Source: Devriesea agamarum
GTDB taxonomy: Bacteria; Actinomycetota; Actinomycetes; Actinomycetales; Dermabacteraceae
Reading direction: 5' to 3'
Length of the DNA: 64,000 nt
Assembly (NCBI RefSeq): GCF_900070355.1
Contig: NZ_LN849456.1
Coordinates: 186,001-250,000 of the forward strand
Shown here piece after piece: positions 43,372 through 53,652 of this stretch. Every line of letters starts with the position of its first letter. Position 1 is the first letter of the stretch. The translations under genes and the position numbers were made by a program. The notes under the pieces are model-generated. The model saw only the letters and a list, made by a program, of their open reading frames with translations, ran no database searches and was not told the DNA's origin.

Positions 43372-44493
43372 GTGCAGGTTCCCGGTCGAGAGCGCGTGAG
43401 CTGGCGAGATACGATCCGGCGGCGACGGGACCGCAGCGTGAGCGGTAGCTGTGCGCTAGATAAAAACCAGCTGGCAGCTTTAGGGATGCGCGCGGCCTGG
43501 CGCATCGCGCCGCACCTGCCTGAACCCGTGGTCTATGCGCTATCCCATCGGGCCGCAGATCTCATGCCATTGCTCACGCCGGATAAAGTGCGAACTTATC
43601 GCGCTAATCTCCAGGCGGCATGGCCCAATGCTCATGAAGGAATGATTGTGCGCTGGGTTCGGGACGGCTTGCGCGCTCATATGCGGTATTACGCGGATCT
43701 TTTCCGCCTGGATGCCTGGACCCCGGCAGAGTTTCGAGACCGCGTTCGCACGCGCGGTATTGCCGTATGTCATCGTGCGCTCGCCGAGCAAAAACCGGTG
43801 ATCTTTGCACTCGGACACGTGGGGAACTGGGATGTTGCCGCGGCATGGGCAGGACATTTTCTAACCCCGGTGAGTGCCGTCGCCGAACGCTTATCGCCCC
43901 CGGAGCTATTCGATGCCTTTGTCAGACACCGGGCTCGGCACGGAGTGCACATCGTCGGTCTTGATCACGGGTTTCGGATTGTCCGTTTACTTGTGGGAGA
44001 ACCCGGGCGAATACGGGCCGTGTGTTTACTGTTTGACCGTGATCTCACAGGAGATGGCATAGAGACCCCGTATATGGGTGGGTACACCCGGATGGCGCCT
44101 GGGCCAGCCGCCCTTACGATTGCCGCGGGTGCGGCATTGGTGTTTGCGGGTATTTCGAGCTTCAGTGCCCCCTACGCCACAAAAACTCTGAGCGGACGCT
44201 ACCGGTTACGTCGTCGCTGGTGTGCTCTGATTGAATTCGCTGAGGTCGATGAGCGCATTGACGGTGATAGCTGTGATCACAATGGAGGCAAATCTAATTC
44301 TGAGCGCCGTGATGAGTGTGGCAATGATGCCGGCTCGGAGAGTCGGGGCCGTGTACCTCGCACTCGGGTGCAGGCTCTGACCAGGGAACTTGCTCGGCGC
44401 GCGGAACGGCATGTGAGGACCCACCCCACAGATTGGCATCTTCTGGTTCCGGTCCACGATGCCCGGCTGGCAGAGCGGATGACTACACGGTGA
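43372..44493 (+). CDS. patA: Phosphatidylinositol mannoside acyltransferase PatA-like
   Basis: LPLAT-type acyltransferase that acylates a mannose of PIM1/PIM2 on the inner membrane face. The HX4D-type catalytic motif GHVGNWD is present near the middle of the first half; the late motif HPTDWHLLVPVHD matches the family C-terminus. 373 residues from GTG 43372; GTG 43396 is an alternative and the start is uncertain. Between EFAEVDE and TRVQALTREL lies a 40-residue D/S/N/G/C-rich insertion absent from most homologues. It overlaps pimA (GTGA). Confidence 0.88.
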   Translation: MQVPGRERVSWRDTIRRRRDRSVSGSCALDKNQLAALGMRAAWRIAPHLPEPVVYALSHRAADLMPLLTPDKVRTYRANLQAAWPNAHEGMIVRWVRDGLRAHMRYYADLFRLDAWTPAEFRDRVRTRGIAVCHRALAEQKPVIFALGHVGNWDVAAAWAGHFLTPVSAVAERLSPPELFDAFVRHRARHGVHIVGLDHGFRIVRLLVGEPGRIRAVCLLFDRDLTGDGIETPYMGGYTRMAPGPAALTIAAGAALVFAGISSFSAPYATKTLSGRYRLRRRWCALIEFAEVDERIDGDSCDHNGGKSNSERRDECGNDAGSESRGRVPRTRVQALTRELARRAERHVRTHPTDWHLLVPVHDARLAERMTTR

Positions 44494-46226
44494 GTCACAC
44501 TGGTTCTCGTGCGCTGCGAGTTGGTCTCGTGTGCCCGTATTCCCTCGATGTCCCCGGCGGTGTGCAACGCCATGTTCTCGATCTCGCCGAGCACCTGCGT
44601 GCACGAGGCCACGTTCCCAATGTGCTCGCGCCTGCGACCAAGCCTGTCGATCAGGAGCTCGTGACCTCCGCAGGGCGGGCGGTGGGCGTGCCGTTTAATG
44701 GATCGATTGCGCGCATCAACTTCGGCCCCAGGACCCGACGGTTAGCACGACAATGGCTGGAGGCGGGCAAGTTTGACATCGTCCACGTGCACGAGCCCTC
44801 CACTCCGAGCCTGTCCTTGATCGCGCTGCAGGACAGTACGGCGCCGGTCATCGCCACGTTCCACACGGCCTTACGCGACTCCCGCCTGCTACGCGGCACG
44901 TACAGTTTGTTAGGCGGAACGTATCGTCGCCTTGCTGCGGGTATCGCTGTGTCTGCTGAGAGTCGTCGCACGGTGGTGGAGCACCTGGGAGGTGATCCAA
45001 TTGTGGTGCCAAATGGTGTGTCGATTCCCCAGGTGCAGGTCAGTGTCGATGGAAAACCACGGCAACTTAGTCGTAGTCGATCCGAGTGGCAGGGTACACC
45101 CGACCGTCCAACCATTGCTGTTTTAGGCAGAATGGATGAGCCGCGTAAAGGATTGAACGTTTTGCTCACTGCGCTACCAGCTCTTCGACATCTGGTACCT
45201 GGCGTTCGGGTTTTGGTGGCTGGTGAGGGCCACGAGAAGTTCCAGCGCCGGCACCGCCGCGAGTTTGCGGGCACGGTGGAGGTGTTAGGCCGTCTGAATG
45301 AACCAGATAAATACGCCTTGCTTTCCTCGGTCGATCTGCTGGTCGCTCCGCATACCGGTGGCGAGAGTTTCGGAATTGTGATCGTAGAAGCTCTAGCGCA
45401 CGGCGCCCGCGTGGTGGCGAGTGCCTTGGACGCTTTTGTCGATGTGCTGGGGGAGCACACAGACAGCGTGATGGTGCCGGTTGGGGATGCGCAGGCGCTT
45501 GCTTTAGCGGTGGCCAGTGCCCTGCGTGAAGAGCATGCCCGCTCTGCCGAGGAGAGATCTGCGGCGCGAGAGGCTAGGCGACAAGCAGCTGAGGCGTACC
45601 GGTGGGATGCAGTAACGGATTGCGTTGAGAGCGTGTACCACCTCGTTGTGGAGTCGGCGTGGTACCCGCCTGGCTTGTGGGGGCAGTTCACACAAGCTGT
45701 GGTGAAAAGGGCCGAGATTATCGGCGCATGGGCTCGGCAGATAGCGACCAAAGAGATTCTGGTTCCCACAACGCCAAGCGATGAGGACAGACTGCTGGCC
45801 GTTATACGCCGCGCCGAATTATCTGCTCGCCTGGCGTGGCCCATCCCGACGGGGATATCGCCTATAAGCTCTGTAGGAAGGGCCGAGTCGAATCTGCTGG
45901 CCGCAAGATGCCAGTCCATGCAAGCCGAGCAGTTGCGGCACCGTGAGGACCTAGAGAGTGCCTTGAGCTCGGACCTACGCTGGTTGGTAGAACACACTGA
46001 CAGCGAGGAAGAAATATTTCGCCGGGCTCGGCGCGCAGCGTGGGATGTTCACGTTCTCAGGCGCATGGTCAATCACTCGCTTTTGACATGTGCGCAGGGT
46101 ACGCCACGGGTTGGGGTAGGAACTGGGCGTTGTTTGAGCGGGTCTCGAGAATGGGGCGGGATGCCATTCACCGTAAACTTTGATGACTTCATCGATCGCC
46201 GCGACGGCTGGCGCGCTTACCGGTGA
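44490..46226 (+). CDS. pimA: PimA-like GDP-mannose phosphatidylinositol mannosyltransferase with C-terminal fusion
   Basis: GT4 enzyme that adds the first mannose to phosphatidylinositol. Family signs: N-terminal CPYSLDVPGGVQRHVLDLAE (15-34), HEPSTPS (101-107), LGRMDEPRKGLNVLL, and the PHTGGESFGIVIVEAL region with the EX7E pair. The GTG at 44490 overlaps patA. Mycobacterial PimA is about 380 residues; this product has 578. The extra ~190 residues (from about 386) are helical and end in FTVNFDDFIDRRD, resembling from memory the LemA-like membrane protein often encoded just after pimA in Micrococcales, here without its membrane helix. No stop or frameshift signs separate the parts. Confidence 0.88.
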   Translation: MSHTGSRALRVGLVCPYSLDVPGGVQRHVLDLAEHLRARGHVPNVLAPATKPVDQELVTSAGRAVGVPFNGSIARINFGPRTRRLARQWLEAGKFDIVHVHEPSTPSLSLIALQDSTAPVIATFHTALRDSRLLRGTYSLLGGTYRRLAAGIAVSAESRRTVVEHLGGDPIVVPNGVSIPQVQVSVDGKPRQLSRSRSEWQGTPDRPTIAVLGRMDEPRKGLNVLLTALPALRHLVPGVRVLVAGEGHEKFQRRHRREFAGTVEVLGRLNEPDKYALLSSVDLLVAPHTGGESFGIVIVEALAHGARVVASALDAFVDVLGEHTDSVMVPVGDAQALALAVASALREEHARSAEERSAAREARRQAAEAYRWDAVTDCVESVYHLVVESAWYPPGLWGQFTQAVVKRAEIIGAWARQIATKEILVPTTPSDEDRLLAVIRRAELSARLAWPIPTGISPISSVGRAESNLLAARCQSMQAEQLRHREDLESALSSDLRWLVEHTDSEEEIFRRARRAAWDVHVLRRMVNHSLLTCAQGTPRVGVGTGRCLSGSREWGGMPFTVNFDDFIDRRDGWRAYR

Positions 46227-46424
46227 TCATGATCGAGTGCTGACGGGCACTTTGGCATCTATAAGGAACCGTATCGGACATCGCCGGATTAGAATCCTGG
46301 AGCCCGCTATGCCGTAGATGGTTGTTACGATGCCAACGTCTCATGTCATAAACCGGGCCTCTCACTATCACGCTCAACTGCGCGAAGGACTGAGAGGAGG
46401 TGCCGCTGCGAAAGGGGTGATCGC

Positions 46425-47894
46425 ATGGTCACACCGACGAATACTCGATACGACTATACCTACGGTCGTCCAGGCGAGACCACAGCTCGTCGGCCTGAGG
46501 TTGAGAAGAATTCTGAGGAACCCTCTAAGCGCACTGTTATTTTTCGTATAGCCCAAAAAATCTCGAAAGCGAACCCATCCTCTGTCCTTGTGCGATGGAT
46601 ACTTTCTCTGGGATTTTTTATATTCGCTTGGATCGTCACGGTGCTCCAGCTTGCGTCCGAGGCAGGATTAGGGGTCGCAATGGCAGCGGCTGCTGCAGCC
46701 GCGTTTCCCTTCGCCTTTGTGCTACTCGTAATATACTGGATAGATTATTTGATTCCGGTACCTAATGCCTCGAAGTTTTTCGCTCTTAGCTGGGGTCTGA
46801 GCTGTCCCATGCTGATAATCGCCTTTATGGTCGTGACGGGACTGGACGCCAAAATGAGGCCCGTGGCAGGAAGTTTAGGTCTTTCGTCATCCTATTCGGT
46901 TTTACAAGCACCGATTCAAGAGGAAATTTTCAAGGCTGCCGGATTAGTTATACCTTTACTGTTAGGGCGCAAGTTCATTAGCGGAGCCAGGGTTGGCCTT
47001 ATTTGTGGAGCCTTGATAGGGGTGGGCTTTTCTTACAGCGAAGACGTTGTGTATTTCGTGAAACCCCTGGTGGCTGCGCAGGCGACAGGTGATGCTGCCG
47101 ATTTTTGGGAAGTGTTTGTGGCACGTAGTCTCACCCCCTTTGGTCACTCGGTATATACGGGGATAACCGGTCTTGCATTAGGTTTGGCGGGGGCGCGGCG
47201 CTCTATTCCTTTATGTCTATGCTGGGGGCTTGGGGGATTAAGTGTGGCGGTGGCGCTCCATGCACAATGGAATGGTTCCACTTATGTACCAGTGTTGATT
47301 GCTAAAAATTTACATAGCGGGACCGGCTTTGCCTCCGTCTGGCTTATCTTAATGATAACCTCTAAAATTTTACTGATGGGTGGGATAGTCATTTGGGTCC
47401 GGTGGCGAGAGCGGACCATTATTGACCGATATCTTTCCCACTATGGGAGAGCTGGATGGTTTAGCCCCGATGAGGTTTCTATGCTTAGGTCCCATCGTGC
47501 ACGATCTCGAGCGAGGCGGGTAGCTGCTGAGCGCGGGGGAATCGTAGCGAAGCTGGCAATGCGTGACTTTCAATATGCTGCCGTGGCGCTTGCCGATCAC
47601 CGTAAAAGACTTGTCGAAGAGTTGCCGCTCACCCCGCAGCGAAAATCTATGAAGAAAATCGAGCGAGACCTTCTTCATCAGATCACCTGTGCCCGCCGCT
47701 TACTCAGTGCGGTGATTTTGCCTGTTGTGGACGTTTCGGAGAGAGGCCGGGGGCGGGCACATTACAATGGTGAGGCGTGTCCGCCCGCTCCCGGGCGTGA
47801 CCCGGGACCCGGACGTAGGGCCGATCCCGTATCTGAGCCACCAATCGAGGAGACACATGTCGGGTCACTCCAAGTGGGCGACGACCAAGCATAA
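46425..47894 (+). CDS. PrsW-family intramembrane protease-like protein
   Basis: Polytopic membrane protein with the PrsW/CPBP-type motifs: EExxK (E166, E167, K170 in [13 protein letters not shown]), the [11 protein letters not shown] segment, [10 protein letters not shown] and LHAQWNG histidines. B. subtilis PrsW cleaves an anti-sigma factor; the target here is unknown. About eight or nine helices span roughly 55-330; a cytoplasmic basic/helical tail follows (330-489). AAAGGGGTG precedes the ATG by six bases. The coding sequence is visibly more AT-rich than its neighbours and lies where pdxS/pdxT usually are, suggesting insertion or exchange. The 3' end overlaps yebC by 38 bp. Confidence 0.85.
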   Translation: MVTPTNTRYDYTYGRPGETTARRPEVEKNSEEPSKRTVIFRIAQKISKANPSSVLVRWILSLGFFIFAWIVTVLQLASEAGLGVAMAAAAAAAFPFAFVLLVIYWIDYLIPVPNASKFFALSWGLSCPMLIIAFMVVTGLDAKMRPVAGSLGLSSSYSVLQAPIQEEIFKAAGLVIPLLLGRKFISGARVGLICGALIGVGFSYSEDVVYFVKPLVAAQATGDAADFWEVFVARSLTPFGHSVYTGITGLALGLAGARRSIPLCLCWGLGGLSVAVALHAQWNGSTYVPVLIAKNLHSGTGFASVWLILMITSKILLMGGIVIWVRWRERTIIDRYLSHYGRAGWFSPDEVSMLRSHRARSRARRVAAERGGIVAKLAMRDFQYAAVALADHRKRLVEELPLTPQRKSMKKIERDLLHQITCARRLLSAVILPVVDVSERGRGRAHYNGEACPPAPGRDPGPGRRADPVSEPPIEETHVGSLQVGDDQA

Positions 47895-48612
47895 AAAAGC
47901 TGCGATCGACGCCAAACGCGGCAAGCTATTCGCCAAGCTCATTAAGAACATCGAGGTTGCGGCAAGGACGGGTGGACCGGATCCGGCAGGGAACCCCACC
48001 CTGTTTGACGCCATCCAAAAAGCCAAGAAAATGTCGGTGCCTAACGACAATATCGACCGTGCTGTCAAACGTGGCGGCGGTTTAGACGGTGGCGGCGTCG
48101 ACTATCAAACCCTGATGTACGAAGGCTATGCTCCCGGTGGCGTCGCGGTCCTCGTCGAATGCCTCACCGACAACAAAAATCGTGCAGTCAGTGAAGTGCG
48201 AGTAGCGTTTTCCCGCAACGGCGGCTCCATGGCCGAATCTGGCTCGGTGTCCTACCTCTTCCACCGCAAGGGCGTGGTCACACTTCCAAAGGAAGGGCGC
48301 AGCGAAGACGACCTGCTTGAAGTCGTGCTCGATGCCGGCGCCGAAGAGATCAGCGATGAAGGCGACACCTTCGAGATTCTTTCTGAGCCGACCGACGTGG
48401 TTGCGGTTCGCACCTCGCTGACGGACGCGGGAATTGACTATGACGCAGCTGAGGTTCAGTTCGTTCCGTCGATGAAAGTCGAGGTCGATCTGGACGGTGC
48501 TCGAAAAGTCCTGCGTTTGCTGGAGGCGTTGGAAGACAGCGACGACGTGCAGAACGTGTACTCCAACCTCGACATCCCAGAGGACGTTGCTGCCCAGCTC
48601 GGCGAGGACTGA
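47857..48612 (+). CDS. yebC: YebC/PmpR-family regulator
   Basis: Family of DNA- or ribosome-associated regulators; recent work on YebC homologues points to relief of ribosome stalling at proline runs, older work to transcription. 251 residues with the strict N-terminus [20 protein letters not shown], and the conserved NIDRAVKRG and [14 protein letters not shown] segments. ATG 47857 has GAGGAG just upstream. The frame is open further 5' but is not conserved. A TACAAT -10 candidate is at 47763-47768 inside the prsW gene. ruvC follows after 6 bp. Confidence 0.95.
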   Translation: MSGHSKWATTKHKKAAIDAKRGKLFAKLIKNIEVAARTGGPDPAGNPTLFDAIQKAKKMSVPNDNIDRAVKRGGGLDGGGVDYQTLMYEGYAPGGVAVLVECLTDNKNRAVSEVRVAFSRNGGSMAESGSVSYLFHRKGVVTLPKEGRSEDDLLEVVLDAGAEEISDEGDTFEILSEPTDVVAVRTSLTDAGIDYDAAEVQFVPSMKVEVDLDGARKVLRLLEALEDSDDVQNVYSNLDIPEDVAAQLGED

Positions 48613-48618
48613 CCTCGG

Positions 48619-49203
48619 ATGCGGGTGCTCGGAATTGATCCGGGTCTTACCCGGTGCGGTTTCGGTGTCATAGACGCTGGAACCGGGCGGAGCGCCCGTC
48701 TCGTCGACGTCGGAGTTGTGCGGTCGCCATCGACCGATTCCATCGATCAGCGGTTGCTCGTGGTTTCTCGGGGACTCACCGAGATTATTGAGCGGTACGC
48801 CCCGGATGCGGTCGCGGTGGAGCGGGTGTTTTCCCGCGGCGAAGTCTCCACGATTATGGGCACGGCCCAGGTTTCTGGCATCGCCCTTTTGCTCGCGGCC
48901 GAACGCGGTATTCCGGTGGCTATGCACACCCCCAGTGAGGTGAAACTGGCCGTGACCGGTGATGGCCGCGCGGGGAAAGCCCAGGTGCAGACGGCGCTCG
49001 TGCGCCTGCTTGGGCTCCCCGCTGCGCCGAAACCTGCCGATGCGGCGGATGCATTAGCTATCGCGCTGACTCATCTGTGGCGCGGTCCGGGCCCAGTCCG
49101 CAAGGACCGGTCCGGCGCTGCCCGCACCTCGGCTCAAGCGCAGTGGGCCGAGGCGGAGCGGAAAGCTCGTCGAGCAAAAACGGCGGGCACTTCTGTGTGG
49201 TGA
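48619..49203 (+). CDS. ruvC: Holliday junction resolvase RuvC
   Basis: Cuts Holliday junctions during recombination, with RuvAB. 194 residues. Catalytic acids: D7 in MRVLGIDPGLTRCGFG, the Glu in VAVERVFSRGE, and the aspartate pair in PADAADALAIALTHLW. It lies 6 bp after yebC, the usual order. A 269-bp gap with its own ribosome site separates it from ruvA, so ruvAB may have a separate promoter; I see no clear one. Confidence 0.96.
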   Translation: MRVLGIDPGLTRCGFGVIDAGTGRSARLVDVGVVRSPSTDSIDQRLLVVSRGLTEIIERYAPDAVAVERVFSRGEVSTIMGTAQVSGIALLLAAERGIPVAMHTPSEVKLAVTGDGRAGKAQVQTALVRLLGLPAAPKPADAADALAIALTHLWRGPGPVRKDRSGAARTSAQAQWAEAERKARRAKTAGTSVW

Positions 49204-49472
49204 TGCTCGTCTGCCCGGCCCTGCCCTGCGCTGGCCTGCCTTGCGCGGTGACGATGGTCTTCGGACGGGCATGAGCGGCCTATTCGTACACATGTTCTAT
49301 GCTTGTGAGAGGTGCCGGGCGCGCCTGTCGCGTTTGTGATATTGCCGCATTGTTATGTCGTACTTACTGCTGGCTTACTGCCGGACGGGTCGCATTGCTG
49401 TGTGGACTCATCGCTGTAGGTGGCGTTGACACCCTTGCTCTGCCCGACTCGCTCTGACACCAAGGAGACCTT

Positions 49473-50111
49473 GTGATCTCAACTCTGACCGGAACGGTGA
49501 CGTCAATCGGGCTCGACAATCTCGTACTCGATATCGGAGGCGTCGGTTTCTCGGTGAGAACCACCCCGGGCACACTCGCGTCGGCACGCCATGGAAATAC
49601 GCTCACCCTGCACACTGAACTGGTAGTCCGGGAGGACTCGTTAACCCTTTTTGGATTTGCCACCCCGGACGAGGTCGATGTTTTTCGTACGGTGCAGTCC
49701 GTATCCGGTATTGGCCCTCGAATCGCGTTGGCAGCGCTGGCGGTGCTCGGCCCCGATGGGATACGCAGGGCTGTGGCCACGGAGGACGTCAAAGCTATTA
49801 GCCGTACGCCCGGGATCGGGCCGAAGGTAGCCAGCCGCATGATCCTGGAACTGCGCGGAAAACTTCCGGTTCTCAGTGACCCCGAGGAATCCGTAGAGGC
49901 GTCCGCCAATGTCGACGCAGCAGCCGACGCCAACCAGGGTCGGATCGATGATGTGGTTCTGGCTTTGGTGGGACTCGGATGGCCGGATGCGGCGGCATCC
50001 AAAGCAGTTGACAAGGCGAGGGCAAAGCTTCGCGACATTGATCCGTCAGCAAAGCCCAGTAATGCCACGGTGTTGCGCGAGTCCTTGCGTGAACTCGGGG
50101 GCCGGCGATGA
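49473..50111 (+). CDS. ruvA: Holliday junction branch migration protein RuvA
   Basis: Tetrameric junction-binding partner of RuvB. 212 residues: OB domain ([20 protein letters not shown]), helix-hairpin-helix repeats ([29 protein letters not shown]), and C-terminal RuvB-binding domain after an acidic flexible linker (about 140-155). GTG start with AAGGAG at 49462-49467. Overlaps ruvB by ATGA. Confidence 0.96.
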   Translation: MISTLTGTVTSIGLDNLVLDIGGVGFSVRTTPGTLASARHGNTLTLHTELVVREDSLTLFGFATPDEVDVFRTVQSVSGIGPRIALAALAVLGPDGIRRAVATEDVKAISRTPGIGPKVASRMILELRGKLPVLSDPEESVEASANVDAAADANQGRIDDVVLALVGLGWPDAAASKAVDKARAKLRDIDPSAKPSNATVLRESLRELGGRR

Positions 50112-51226
50112 TGACCCAGCTGGACCCGGACCGTGAGGAACAGCCAGACAATCCGCGTTTGATGCAGGGCCGGGATGATGCGGCTGATATGGCAGGTTCC
50201 CCTGCGGAGCGTGTCGTAGGAGAAAATGCGGGAGCCCTAGAGCGGTCTGCCGAAGCAGCGCTGCGCCCGCGCCGGCTCACAGAATTCGTTGGCCAACAGA
50301 CTGTTCGCGACCAGCTATCCCTTGTTCTCAACGCGGCTCGGGCGCGAGGGAGGGCTCCCGAGCATGTGCTGCTGTCTGGCCCGCCAGGACTGGGGAAAAC
50401 AACGCTGGCCATGATCATCGCGGCTGAGCTTGGCAGTGCGCTGCGCATTACCTCGGGGCCCGCTGTTCAGCATGCAGGAGATCTCGCGGCGATCCTTTCC
50501 TCCCTGGAAGAGGGGGAAATTCTCTTCATTGACGAAATTCATCGGCTCGCCCGGCCCGTTGAAGAAATGCTGTACATGGCAATGGAGGATTTCCGCGTGG
50601 ACGTAGTGGTAGGCAAAGGAGTCGGTGCCACCGCCATCCCCCTGGAATTGCCACCTTTTACCGCGGTCGGGGCGACGACGCGTGCGGGATTATTGCCGGC
50701 GCCGCTGCGTGACCGGTTTGGATTCACTGCTCACCTTGACTACTACGCGCCGCAGGAGCTGTGCCGGGTCCTGCATCGTTCTGCGCAGCAGCTCGATATT
50801 GAGATGACTGCGGACGCTGCTGTGGAAATTGCGGGGCGGTGCCGGGGAACCCCTCGTATTGCCAATCGTTTGATCCGGCGGGTACGTGACTACGCCCAGG
50901 TGCACGGCGATGGGGTCATCGACCTTCCCGCGGCGCAGGCGGCCTTAGCTCTCTACGAGGTCGATGCCAAAGGTTTGGACCGGCTGGACCGCGCGGTGTT
51001 GACGGCTCTGTGCACCCGTTTCGGGGGCGGCCCCGTGGGATTGTCGACGCTTGCGGTCGCCGTCGGTGAAGAAACAGAGACCGTGGAGACTGTTGTCGAA
51101 CCATTCCTGGTGCGGGAAGGTCTGCTCGGGCGAACCCCACGGGGACGCATCGCAACCCCCTTAAGTTGGGAGCATCTGGGCCTGGAAGCGAACACAATGC
51201 CATCCGCGGGTGGACGCTTCGGATGA
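50108..51226 (+). CDS. ruvB: Holliday junction branch migration ATPase RuvB
   Basis: AAA+ motor for branch migration. 372 residues: Walker [12 protein letters not shown], Walker [10 protein letters not shown], sensor GATTRAGLL and C-terminal winged helix with TPRGR. The N-terminal ~35 residues are polar and not conserved. A second ATG lies at 50111; both are in frame. It ends the ruvAB unit; 278 bp follow before yajC. Confidence 0.97.
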   Translation: MMTQLDPDREEQPDNPRLMQGRDDAADMAGSPAERVVGENAGALERSAEAALRPRRLTEFVGQQTVRDQLSLVLNAARARGRAPEHVLLSGPPGLGKTTLAMIIAAELGSALRITSGPAVQHAGDLAAILSSLEEGEILFIDEIHRLARPVEEMLYMAMEDFRVDVVVGKGVGATAIPLELPPFTAVGATTRAGLLPAPLRDRFGFTAHLDYYAPQELCRVLHRSAQQLDIEMTADAAVEIAGRCRGTPRIANRLIRRVRDYAQVHGDGVIDLPAAQAALALYEVDAKGLDRLDRAVLTALCTRFGGGPVGLSTLAVAVGEETETVETVVEPFLVREGLLGRTPRGRIATPLSWEHLGLEANTMPSAGGRFG

Positions 51227-51504
51227 GCTCCCTGTAAAGAGACCATAATCGTGGGCGAGGACCTGTCAGCACCCCGTATCTCGTCACCTCGCCATCTCGA
51301 TCACCATTTCAGGACATGGGCGCGGTAAGTCGTCATGATGATCTCATCGGATCACATTGTTGGCTTCCGCAGCAGCCGTCACGAGGCGAAGGCGGTAGAG
51401 TGTGCGGGTACTGTGTCGCTCCGTCCTCGCATCTGCCGCATTCACCATGTCCGGCTCTGACGATCCGGGGCCGTGCACCCCGCACCCGAAAGGATCTACT
51501 CCAC

Positions 51505-51867
51505 GTGGACCCCATGATTTTCCTGCTGGTCATTTTCGCCGTGATGATGATTCCGATGTTTTTGATGTCGAGTCGTCAGCGCAAGGCACAGCGAGCCCAC
51601 GCCGAGATGGTTGCGTCCCTCGGCATTGGAGATGAGGTACGCACGCACTCCGGTTTCTACGGGCTGATCGTCGACGAGTACGACGACGTCGTGATTCTTG
51701 AGACCGAATCCGGTGCTCAGACCAAGTGGGCGCGTCAAGCCATCGCCGGTAAGGTCGAGCCGACCACGGATGACACGGAGGCCGCCGAGGTATCGGAGTC
51801 CTCTGAGCAGATCACCGGCACCTCCGGAGACGTTCCCGGCGTGACCACGAACAACGAACGGTCCTGA
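51505..51867 (+). CDS. yajC: Preprotein translocase subunit YajC
   Basis: Small membrane partner of SecDF. From GTG 51505 (AAAGGAT 10 bases upstream) it has 120 residues: a membrane helix at about 4-20 (MIFLLVIFAVMMIPMFLM), the SSRQRKAQRAH stop-transfer, the YajC domain (GDEVRTHSGFYGLIV) and an acidic disordered tail. An upstream in-frame start at 51316 is not conserved. TAGAGT at 51396-51401 is a candidate -10 box. First gene of yajC-secD-secF. Confidence 0.92.
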   Translation: MDPMIFLLVIFAVMMIPMFLMSSRQRKAQRAHAEMVASLGIGDEVRTHSGFYGLIVDEYDDVVILETESGAQTKWARQAIAGKVEPTTDDTEAAEVSESSEQITGTSGDVPGVTTNNERS

Positions 51868-51882
51868 CGACTTTCACTATCT

Positions 51883-53652
51883 ATGGCATCGACCAAACAC
51901 CCCGGACGGTCCGCACTCGTCCTCCTACTCGTCATCCTTATTCTGCTCGGCGGTGGTATCGCCGCGGCAGTTAAATGGGGCACCTGGCAGGCGACGCCGA
52001 AGCTCGCCCTCGACCTTGAGGGCGGCACCCAGGTCATCCTGTCTGCCAGCACACCGGATGGATCCCCTGTTAAACAGGATCAGCTAAACCGCGCAATCCA
52101 GATTATGGGCCAGCGCGTCAACGGTCTCGGCGTCGCCGAAACTCAAATCACTGCCCAGGGCGGCAACAACATTGTTGTCGATATTCCGGGCAGTTTGGAT
52201 CAGCAGACAGCGGACGCCCTGCGCCGAACCGCGCTCATGGAGTTCCGACCGGTTCTGCTGGTGGGGCCGCCGCAAGCCGAAGGTCAAGGTAAAGCAGACC
52301 AGGCGGGCGATAAAGCCAAGGAGCGGGATCCCAACGCAGGTGCTCCTGGGGCGGATAAGAAACTGCCTCCGACTTCAACGGAATGGCTGACTCCCGCTAT
52401 CCGCCACGAGTTCAACCAGCTCAATTGCACCGATCCCAAGGTGCTTGGCACGCCTCGGGATAAAGACCCGAACAAACCGCTGGTGACCTGCGCCGAAGAC
52501 GGGCACGAAAAATATGTGCTCGGACCGGCAGCAGTGAGGGGGGACGAAATCACGTCCGCCACGGTCAGTAACGAGACCACCGGCGGCGGGCAGATCACAA
52601 ACTTCTACCAGGTCAACTTGAGCTTCAACCCGACCGGGGCCAAAGCCTTCGGTGATATCACCACGACCCTTTTTAACTCCCAGGGCGACAACCGGCGATT
52701 CGGGATCGTGCTGGATGGGTTTGTGGTCTCCGCGCCCGCCGTCGACCAAGGTCCGCTGACCGGCGGAACCGCATCCATCCACGGTTCCATGACGCAAAAG
52801 CAGGCGGAGCTACTAGCTAACCAGCTTCGCTTCGGCGCCTTACCATTGAAGTTCCAAGTGCAGAGCGAACAGCAGATTTCGGCCACTCTTGGCACTGATC
52901 AGCTTGAAAAAGGTCTGATCGCTGGTGCGATCGGCATGCTGCTGGTGATGGCCTACTCGGTGCTGCAATATCGTGCTCTTTCGATGGTGACCATCGCGTC
53001 GCTGGTTGCGGCATCTGCGCTGACCTACGGCGTTATCACCGTGATGTCTAATCTTCCCGACATCGGATTCAGGCTCTCCCTGGCTGGTGTGGCCGGTTTG
53101 ATCGTCGCTATCGGATTCACCGCTGACTCATTCATCGTCTATTTTGAGCGCGTCAGAGATGAGCTGCGCGATGGACGCGGGCTTAGCAGCGCGGTGGAAC
53201 ACGGATGGAGACGCGCCCGTCGAACCATTCTTGCTTCGGATGCCGTGAACTTCATTGCCGCCGCCGTGCTGTATGTGCTGAGTGTCGGCAGCGTCCGCGG
53301 TTTCGCCTTCACTCTCGGTTTGACCACCCTTATCGACTTGGTGGTTGTCTTCCTCTTCACGCATCCGATGCTCCAAGTGTTGGCGCGTACGCGATTCTTC
53401 GGACACGGTCATCGCTTCAGCGGCCTCGACCCGCGCCAGCTAGGCCGGTCCGCTCCGATCTATGCCGGACGAGGGCGAATCCGCGGCGCCGAAGAACGAG
53501 GCGAATCCCTGGCCGAGCGCAAAGCGAGGCTCGCGCGGGAGCAAGCTAAACGCGACCAGAACTCCTCTGGAGGCTCTGATAAGCACCGCGGATCCGTTGA
53601 CCACAGCGCCACCGGGGACAACACGGGGGGAGACCATTATGGCGATCGGTAA
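51883..53652 (+). CDS. secD: Protein translocase subunit SecD
   Basis: Drives late steps of Sec export with SecF using the proton gradient. 589 residues: one N-terminal helix (about 10-31), a large periplasmic-type domain beginning LALDLEGGTQVILSA, an inserted polar P/D/K-rich stretch around 130-165, and five C-terminal helices starting GLIAGAIGMLLVMAYSVLQY with the GFTADSFIVYFERVRDE segment. The last ~70 residues are charged and disordered. It overlaps secF by 14 bp. Confidence 0.96.
   Translation: MASTKHPGRSALVLLLVILILLGGGIAAAVKWGTWQATPKLALDLEGGTQVILSASTPDGSPVKQDQLNRAIQIMGQRVNGLGVAETQITAQGGNNIVVDIPGSLDQQTADALRRTALMEFRPVLLVGPPQAEGQGKADQAGDKAKERDPNAGAPGADKKLPPTSTEWLTPAIRHEFNQLNCTDPKVLGTPRDKDPNKPLVTCAEDGHEKYVLGPAAVRGDEITSATVSNETTGGGQITNFYQVNLSFNPTGAKAFGDITTTLFNSQGDNRRFGIVLDGFVVSAPAVDQGPLTGGTASIHGSMTQKQAELLANQLRFGALPLKFQVQSEQQISATLGTDQLEKGLIAGAIGMLLVMAYSVLQYRALSMVTIASLVAASALTYGVITVMSNLPDIGFRLSLAGVAGLIVAIGFTADSFIVYFERVRDELRDGRGLSSAVEHGWRRARRTILASDAVNFIAAAVLYVLSVGSVRGFAFTLGLTTLIDLVVVFLFTHPMLQVLARTRFFGHGHRFSGLDPRQLGRSAPIYAGRGRIRGAEERGESLAERKARLAREQAKRDQNSSGGSDKHRGSVDHSATGDNTGGDHYGDR

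Noticed and set aside
44651-45997. 448-codon antisense frame inside pimA
   Set aside because: Low-information serine/arginine/threonine-rich shadow of the pimA frame.
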